From Oscillospiraceae bacterium (GTDB taxonomy: Bacteria; Bacillota; Clostridia; Oscillospirales; CAG-272), in assembly GCA_015065205.1 (NCBI GenBank), contig SVQS01000003.1, forward strand, positions 1 through 33,452: a stretch of 33,452 bases of DNA. The letters run 5' to 3'. A program made the position numbers and the translations under genes. The notes beneath the pieces were generated by a model. The model saw nothing but the letters and a program-made list of their open reading frames with translations, did no database searches and was not told where the DNA came from. Of this stretch, positions 32,828 through 33,452 are shown piece by piece (positions within the stretch are counted from its first letter, which is position 1; the number at the start of each line of letters is the position of its first letter).

Positions 32828-33452
32828 ATGAACGAACAGCAAAAGCCCGCTCTGCTCTCTCTGACCGTTACCGAATTGGAAAATTGGATGGTTGAGAACG
32901 GTGAAGCAAAGTACCGCGCAAAGCAGATTTTTCAGCAGCTGCATCGCGGTATCTCTGTCGATGAAATGACCAATATCGGTAAAAAATTGCAAGAAAAATT
33001 GCGCGCATCTTTCTCTTATCATTTCCCCGAAATTGAGCAAAAATTGGTGTCTGCCATTGACGGCACGGTTAAGTTTCTCTTTGGTCTTGCCGACGGCAAC
33101 TGCGTGGAAAGCGTTGTGATGAAATACGAGCACGGCAACACCATTTGCATCTCCTCGCAGGTCGGCTGCCGTATGGGGTGCAAGTTTTGTGCATCCACTA
33201 TCGGTGGCCGCGTGCGCGATCTTGGACCCGATGAGCTTCTCGGGCAGGTCATTGCCGCGCAAAAAGACATCGGTGAGCGTATCTCCAACATCGTGATGAT
33301 GGGCATCGGTGAGCCCTTGGATAACTATGATAACGTCATCAAATTTTTACACCTTGTCAACTGCGAGGCGGGGCTCAATATCGGCTACCGTCACATTTCG
33401 CTATCAACCTGCGGACTTGTCGACCGCATCAAGATGCTGATGGAAGAGGATC
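32828..33452 (+). CDS. rlmN: Dual-specificity RNA methyltransferase RlmN (3' truncated)
   Basis: About 208 codons are visible before the window ends. The radical-SAM cluster motif CRMGCKFC (CxxxCxxC, about 114-121) is followed by GIGEPLDNYDNV and STCGLVDRI, diagnostic of RlmN/Cfr; the order after rsmB supports RlmN. It methylates C2 of A2503 in 23S rRNA and A37 in some tRNAs. AAAGGAGG lies 7 bases before ATG. The substrate-cysteine region lies beyond the edge. Confidence 0.96.
   Translation, partial: MNEQQKPALLSLTVTELENWMVENGEAKYRAKQIFQQLHRGISVDEMTNIGKKLQEKLRASFSYHFPEIEQKLVSAIDGTVKFLFGLADGNCVESVVMKYEHGNTICISSQVGCRMGCKFCASTIGGRVRDLGPDELLGQVIAAQKDIGERISNIVMMGIGEPLDNYDNVIKFLHLVNCEAGLNIGYRHISLSTCGLVDRIKMLMEED

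Overview
The window looks like a chromosomal stretch of an uncultured member of the Clostridia (Bacillota), probably a gut or anaerobic lineage. The signs are strong AAGGAGG-type ribosome binding sites, consensus sigma-A promoters with 17-bp spacers, a yicC-remA-gmk-rpoZ-priA-def-fmt-rsmB-rlmN gene order of Bacillota type, a Thr-rich (TTPE/ETT) lipoprotein, and several dispersed intergenic repeat families of the kind common in such genomes. I saw no rRNA, tRNA, phage genes, transposase or CRISPR array.

Region 1 (1-7105). The 3' part of an MFS transporter and a glycerophosphodiester phosphodiesterase read rightward and end in a large hairpin. Facing them are ktrB-ktrA (potassium uptake), gdhA (NADP-type glutamate dehydrogenase) and dapA on the minus strand. 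gdhA and ktrB each have a textbook promoter. The gdhA leader carries a phased series of TGCA motifs. Region 2 (7106-10842): queA, a lipoprotein, and a 192-aa unknown protein, with near-identical terminators and repeat elements on either side of the last.

Region 3 (10843-19332). typA is followed by a two-gene module with its own promoter: a 144-aa unknown protein and a 1749-aa protein with a DUF4132-like C-terminus. Short AATTTAATCGCTAACAAG repeats lie on both sides of this module in opposite orientations, which makes it the best candidate for an undescribed, possibly mobile, system. Region 4 (19333-22235): a membrane-fused alpha/beta hydrolase and a divergent small membrane protein.

Region 5 (22236-33452). 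A long rightward gene series holds yicC, remA, gmk, rpoZ, priA, def, fmt, ruvX, a pyridoxamine kinase, a TM-anchored unknown protein, an SGNH esterase, rsmB and rlmN (cut by the window end). coaBC, usually found between rpoZ and priA in Bacillota, is absent, and four genes sit between fmt and rsmB.

A structured intergenic repeat (102-bp body plus a long GC-clamped hairpin) occurs at 6801-6973 and 21933-22113, with a shortened inverted copy at 19161-19262. The two full bodies align without gaps, and paired bases change together at several stem positions, so they look like a folded RNA or a mobile hairpin element.
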